Below are positions 60,936 through 64,000 of a stretch of 64,000 nt of DNA, piece after piece. The notes below the pieces were generated by a model. The model had not been told where the DNA came from. It saw only the letters and a program-made list of their open reading frames with translations, and did no database searches. Every line of letters begins with the position of its first letter. The first letter of the stretch is position 1. Source of the DNA: Pilimelia columellifera (lineage in GTDB: Bacteria; Actinomycetota; Actinomycetes; Mycobacteriales; Micromonosporaceae). The position numbers and the translations under genes are program-made. The DNA lies in NCBI RefSeq assembly GCF_039532605.1, contig NZ_BAAARY010000008.1, forward strand, positions 99,929 to 163,928, in the 5' to 3' direction.

Positions 60936-62939
60936 TCAGCGCGCAGGCTCCGGCGCCGGCAGCAGCCCAGCTGCCCGCAACGCCGCCCGTAACGGCGCCA
61001 GCGACTGGTCTGCCGTCGGCGAAGTCGCCGCGCCGTTGCCCTCCTTCTTCGACGGCTCGGCACGGTTGGAACTCGCCGGGTTCTCCTCCGGGGAAGCCGG
61101 CCACGCCGACATACTCGCCAGCTGCTGGTTGCCGGCGGCGCCGCTGACGCGGTCGACGGATGCCGGGACGCCCATCATGTGCGGCGTGAACCCCACCCCC
61201 GGCAATAGTCCGGCCTGGGCCATCGCCGACCAGAGTGTCGCCAGCGCCGGAACCGTGGGCATCATCGGCGGCGAACCGATCGCGATGAGCCCCAGCGCGG
61301 CGACGGCGTCGGGCAGGCCCGCCCCGCTACGCCCAGGGTCCGCCAGCCGCACCGGACGGCAGCTGCGGCGGATGAGATCGAACAGCCGGTCGACCCGAGC
61401 GGCGTCCCGGGCGGCGAACTGGGCGCGGAAGTCCGGGTGGTGGGCCAGCACCAGCGCGGCCAGGCCGGTCACGCACGGGGCGGCGAAGGAGGTGCCGTCC
61501 CAGGCTGCGTAGTTGGCCGGCGGCACCGACGACACGATCGCCACGCCAGGACCGACCACGTCGACCTCCGGCCCGAAGCAGGTGAACTTCGCGGTGAAGA
61601 AGCCCTCCGGCGTCGGGGCGCCCTGGACCTGGGTGGCGTGGTAGGTGCCGGGCGGGAACTCGCCGGCCTTGCCCAGCGCCGCGACAGCCAGCACGTTGGG
61701 CAGCGAGGCCGGGAAGCCGACAGCGCCCCCGGAGTTGCCGGCGGCGGCGACGCACGCCACGCCGGCCTGACGGGCCTGCTCGACCTTGCGGGCGATCAAC
61801 TCGGATCCCTGTGCGCTGCCCAGACTGAGGTTGACGACATCGATCTGGTGGGTGATGCAGTAGTCCAGCGCCTCGATGAGGTCGCTGAACCGCCCGCCTG
61901 GGAAGACCTTGCAGGCATGCAGCTCAGCCTCGGGCGCGATGCCGACGATGCCGGCGCCCGTGCCGCCGATGATGCCGGAGCAGTGGGTGCCGTGCCCGAG
62001 GGTGTCCACGCGCCAGCCGTCGTCGGTGCCGGTGGTGATGTCACGTCCGCCGACGAACCGGTCGGCCAGCTCCGGGTGTCCGACGTCCGCCCCGGAGTCG
62101 ATCACCGCGATCTTCACCCCGTGGCCGCGGAAGTTGGGCGGCAGCGCGTCGAACCGCATCGCTCGCCGGGCCCAGGTGTCCACCTGGCGGCCCTCGCCCA
62201 GGCCCGGGAACGTCTCGGTCAGGGTAGGACAGGTGATGAGGTTGGGGCTGGTCACCGACAGGTCCGGGCGGGCGTTCCAGGTGCTCCAGTAGTCGTAGCG
62301 GGGTTTGACGTACACCCCGGTGACGCTGCCGAGAGCGCCGGCGGGCACCGGCAGCTCGGCCCGACCCCTGGCGTCGGTGATGCCGCGCACCGGGAAGGTG
62401 TGGCTCATCACATAGATCTCGGCGTGCTCGAGCGGCTTGCCGTCAGCGCCATGGATATCGAACGTGACGGCCACATCCTCGCCCAGCGGCGTCAGGCTCG
62501 GGTCGGCGATGTTGAGTCCGGTCTCGGCGGCGGCGTACGACAACGGCAGGTCCGGCTCGACGTGCACCATCGGCGTGGCGGCCAGCTCCACGGCGCGGTC
62601 CGGCTCCATCTCCACGATCGCCACGTCGGGGAAGACGAGGGACGGACCGCCGGCGCCCAGCATGGAGACCCGCTCAGGGGCGGAGATCACCCGACGGACG
62701 GTGGTGCGCGGGTCGGCGTCCAACTGGGCCAGCACAGTCTTCGGATCGGTCATCGGGCCGCCGAGCGCGGCGCCGGCCGGGGCCAGCTCCGGCGGCAGCG
62801 GGGCCACCAGGTACCGCTCGCGTCTCGGCTCCACCGGCCGGGCTGATCCGCTGACCCGGCCGCTACGCCCGGACCGTGGGTAGGCGCCGTGTTCGTCGTC
62901 GTCACGCCGTCCGCGGGGGTCCGGCTTGGAGTCGGACAT
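60936..62939 (-). CDS. Subtilisin-family (S8) serine protease without signal peptide
   Basis: A 667-residue subtilase. The catalytic triad is complete: Asp281 (AVIDSGAD), His316 (LGHGTHCSG) and Ser484 (DGTSFAAP), with the oxyanion Asn401 (AAGNSGG). The first about 45 residues are charged and Arg-rich with no Sec or Tat leader, so the enzyme may stay inside the cell or leave by another route. A propeptide-like segment lies at about 65-134. A beta-sandwich-like insert (about 155-225) precedes the catalytic domain. The C-terminal about 140 residues are unassigned. It is the last gene of a four-gene minus-strand cluster. Confidence 0.9.
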   Translation of the reverse strand: MSDSKPDPRGRRDDDEHGAYPRSGRSGRVSGSARPVEPRRERYLVAPLPPELAPAGAALGGPMTDPKTVLAQLDADPRTTVRRVISAPERVSMLGAGGPSLVFPDVAIVEMEPDRAVELAATPMVHVEPDLPLSYAAAETGLNIADPSLTPLGEDVAVTFDIHGADGKPLEHAEIYVMSHTFPVRGITDARGRAELPVPAGALGSVTGVYVKPRYDYWSTWNARPDLSVTSPNLITCPTLTETFPGLGEGRQVDTWARRAMRFDALPPNFRGHGVKIAVIDSGADVGHPELADRFVGGRDITTGTDDGWRVDTLGHGTHCSGIIGGTGAGIVGIAPEAELHACKVFPGGRFSDLIEALDYCITHQIDVVNLSLGSAQGSELIARKVEQARQAGVACVAAAGNSGGAVGFPASLPNVLAVAALGKAGEFPPGTYHATQVQGAPTPEGFFTAKFTCFGPEVDVVGPGVAIVSSVPPANYAAWDGTSFAAPCVTGLAALVLAHHPDFRAQFAARDAARVDRLFDLIRRSCRPVRLADPGRSGAGLPDAVAALGLIAIGSPPMMPTVPALATLWSAMAQAGLLPGVGFTPHMMGVPASVDRVSGAAGNQQLASMSAWPASPEENPASSNRAEPSKKEGNGAATSPTADQSLAPLRAALRAAGLLPAPEPAR

Positions 62940-62960
62940 GGGTAGCTCCTCTCTGCGGGC

Positions 62961-63293
62961 TCACGCCCGGTGTTCACCGAGCGCCGTACGGCGCGGGTGG
63001 TTGTGGTCGGTGGTCCCGTCGTCGGCGACAGGCTCCAGCGGATCCAGCTCCAGATCCGGTTCGATGATCAGTTCGGCGCCGAAACGCGATCTGAGCGCGT
63101 CAAGCGTCTCGGTCGGCGCCTGCACCACGGCGAGGTCGGCGGTGGGCCGACGGATGACAGCCGCCCGCGGGTCCTGGCTGATCGCTTCGAGCGCGTCGAC
63201 CAGGATCTGCGGGTCCTCGGCGCCGATGAGGTGGCGTCGGAGGTCGGGCCCGTCAACCACGGGCCCGACCTCCGGTTCCAGCGGATCCGCCAT
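62961..63293 (-). CDS. Small protein resembling the subtilase propeptide segment
   Basis: A 110-residue protein encoded 21 bases upstream of the subtilase. Residues 27-85 (DPQILVDALEAISQDPRAAV ... AELIIEPDLELDPL) align by eye with subtilase residues 65-134 (DPKTVLAQLDADPRTTV ... HVEPDLPLSY), sharing DP..VL..L, DPR..V.R and .EPDL.L. It may act in trans as an inhibitor or folding chaperone of the protease. The ATG at 63293 or a GTG at 63299, which overlaps the upstream stop, could be used. Confidence 0.65.
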   Translation of the reverse strand: MADPLEPEVGPVVDGPDLRRHLIGAEDPQILVDALEAISQDPRAAVIRRPTADLAVVQAPTETLDALRSRFGAELIIEPDLELDPLEPVADDGTTDHNHPRRTALGEHRA

Positions 63294-63295
63294 CG

Positions 63296-63658
63296 TCACA
63301 GCGGTGGCAGCGCCGGGGCCACTGAGCGCAGTGCCCGAGCCGTCTGCACGACGGTCATCGCCTGCGTGATCGACGCTTCGTACTGCTGCGCCTCGTACAG
63401 ATGCACCGCGGTGACGACCACGGGCACCAGCACGGCGGTCTCCGGCGCCATCGGCACTGCGGCCTCCAGCCATCGGTAGACCCGTTGAAGGGTCGCGGCC
63501 GCCTGCTGCCGGGCCGGTTCGAGGACGGTCGCCATGGCCGAACCGGCGGCCACCCCGACAGTTCTCTGGCCGCTGGCCAGGCCGATGCCCGCCGCCCCGC
63601 CCATATTGGTGGTCGCGCCGAAGCCGGGCGCTGCGGCCATTGGTCCGAACGAAGTCAC
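63296..63658 (-). CDS. Protein of unknown function in the subtilase cluster
   Basis: A 120-residue protein I do not recognise. Residues 1-45 are rich in Gly, Ala and Met. Residues 47-110 look helical with an amphipathic, partly hydrophobic character (APETAVLVPVVVTAVHLY). It has no signal peptide or motif. It sits between the glycine-zipper gene and the propeptide-like gene in apparent operon spacing (13 bases upstream; next gene begins at its stop). Confidence 0.6.
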   Translation of the reverse strand: MTSFGPMAAAPGFGATTNMGGAAGIGLASGQRTVGVAAGSAMATVLEPARQQAAATLQRVYRWLEAAVPMAPETAVLVPVVVTAVHLYEAQQYEASITQAMTVVQTARALRSVAPALPPL

Positions 63659-63670
63659 GGCCGTTCCCCT

Positions 63671-64000
63671 TTAGAACATGCCGGCGGTCTGCGGCATCCC
63701 GGTCGGCGCCGGGACCTGGAAGGGCAGGAACGCGCCCAGAGCCGATCCGGCGGTCCGTCCGACGGTCTGGCCGATGCCGCGGTTGCCGAGCAGGTTGCCG
63801 ATCGCTCCGCCGGCCACGCCACCGAGGGCGTTGCCGAGAATGCCGCCGAACAGGCCCTGCGGGTCGAGCTGACCCTGCGGGCCCTGCTGCTGCTGGCCCT
63901 GCTGCTGCTGGGCGATCTGGGCCTGGTAGGCCAGGTACGCCGCGAGCTGCTGCAACACCTGCGGGTCGATCTGCTGACCGCCGCCCTGGCCCTGGTAACC
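63671..64000 (-). CDS. Gln/Gly-rich glycine-zipper protein (partial, start beyond window)
   Basis: The reading frame is open to the right edge (upstream codons read GYQGQGGGQQIDPQ), so the N-terminus lies outside the window. A Gln-rich stretch (QIAQQQQGQQQQGPQGQL) precedes a glycine-zipper-like hydrophobic tract (GGILGNALGGVAGGAIGNLL). A short C-terminus follows (FLPFQVPAPTGMPQTAGMF). Glycine zippers can insert into or oligomerise on membranes. It is probably the first or second gene of the subtilase cluster; its role is unknown. Confidence 0.65.
   Translation of the reverse strand, partial: GYQGQGGGQQIDPQVLQQLAAYLAYQAQIAQQQQGQQQQGPQGQLDPQGLFGGILGNALGGVAGGAIGNLLGNRGIGQTVGRTAGSALGAFLPFQVPAPTGMPQTAGMF

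Overview
The window is GC-rich chromosomal DNA from an actinobacterium, most likely a member of the Micromonosporaceae or a close relative. The evidence is the dense GC-rich coding, frequent GTG starts, many apparently leaderless promoters, an IdeR-type iron box, an actinobacterial nitrate reductase operon and a moxR-fabG-inhA-hemH gene order like that of mycobacteria. The genus cannot be read from the sequence. No tRNA, rRNA, CRISPR array, integrase or replication origin was seen.

Layout. 1-8.4 kb: a histidine kinase, a small conserved protein, an iron(III) ABC transporter (ATPase, permease, lipoprotein) behind an iron box, a YdjM-like membrane protein, a TrmH/SpoU methyltransferase and an SPFH/NfeD pair. 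8.4-20.4 kb: anaerobic nitrate respiration, with two NarK-type transporters, narI, narJ, narH and narG on the minus strand. Divergent from these are moeA, mobA and a DUF6457 gene, which serve the molybdenum cofactor.

20.3-38.2 kb is accessory DNA. It starts with an AIPR-family (abortive infection) gene. Next is an IS256-family element broken by two later insertions, one ISL3-type and one ISAzo13-type. Target duplications and terminal repeats are visible for all three, and removing the insertions restores one 439-codon transposase frame. An inactivated IS5-like element and an ISAs1-like element follow. Then comes a polymorphic-toxin locus: a 2098-residue secreted RHS protein with a Hint domain and C-terminal toxin, an orphan ADP-ribosyltransferase-like toxin tip with an adjoining likely immunity gene, and an XRE-type regulator between them. 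The orphan tip and the RHS gene share an identical 27-bp seam.

38.2-60.8 kb is core genome. It holds a DUF3097 protein, a conserved hypothetical, ferrochelatase, InhA-type enoyl reductase, FabG, a VWA/DUF58/MoxR set, two PH-domain membrane proteins, a PAP2 phosphatase, a thioesterase, a metallo-beta-lactamase-fold hydrolase, an M4 protease, a GGDEF-EAL protein with a degenerate GGDEF site, asparagine synthetase, an M24 aminopeptidase, a secreted LAS-type putative hydrolase, a DoxX protein and a DUF4142 protein.

60.9-64 kb is a minus-strand cluster built around a subtilase with no signal peptide. Just upstream lies a small gene whose product resembles the protease's own N-terminal propeptide-like segment. 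Upstream of that are a 120-residue protein of unknown function and a Gln/Gly-rich glycine-zipper protein cut by the window end. This cluster and the RHS/orphan-toxin locus are the best candidates for incompletely described biology.
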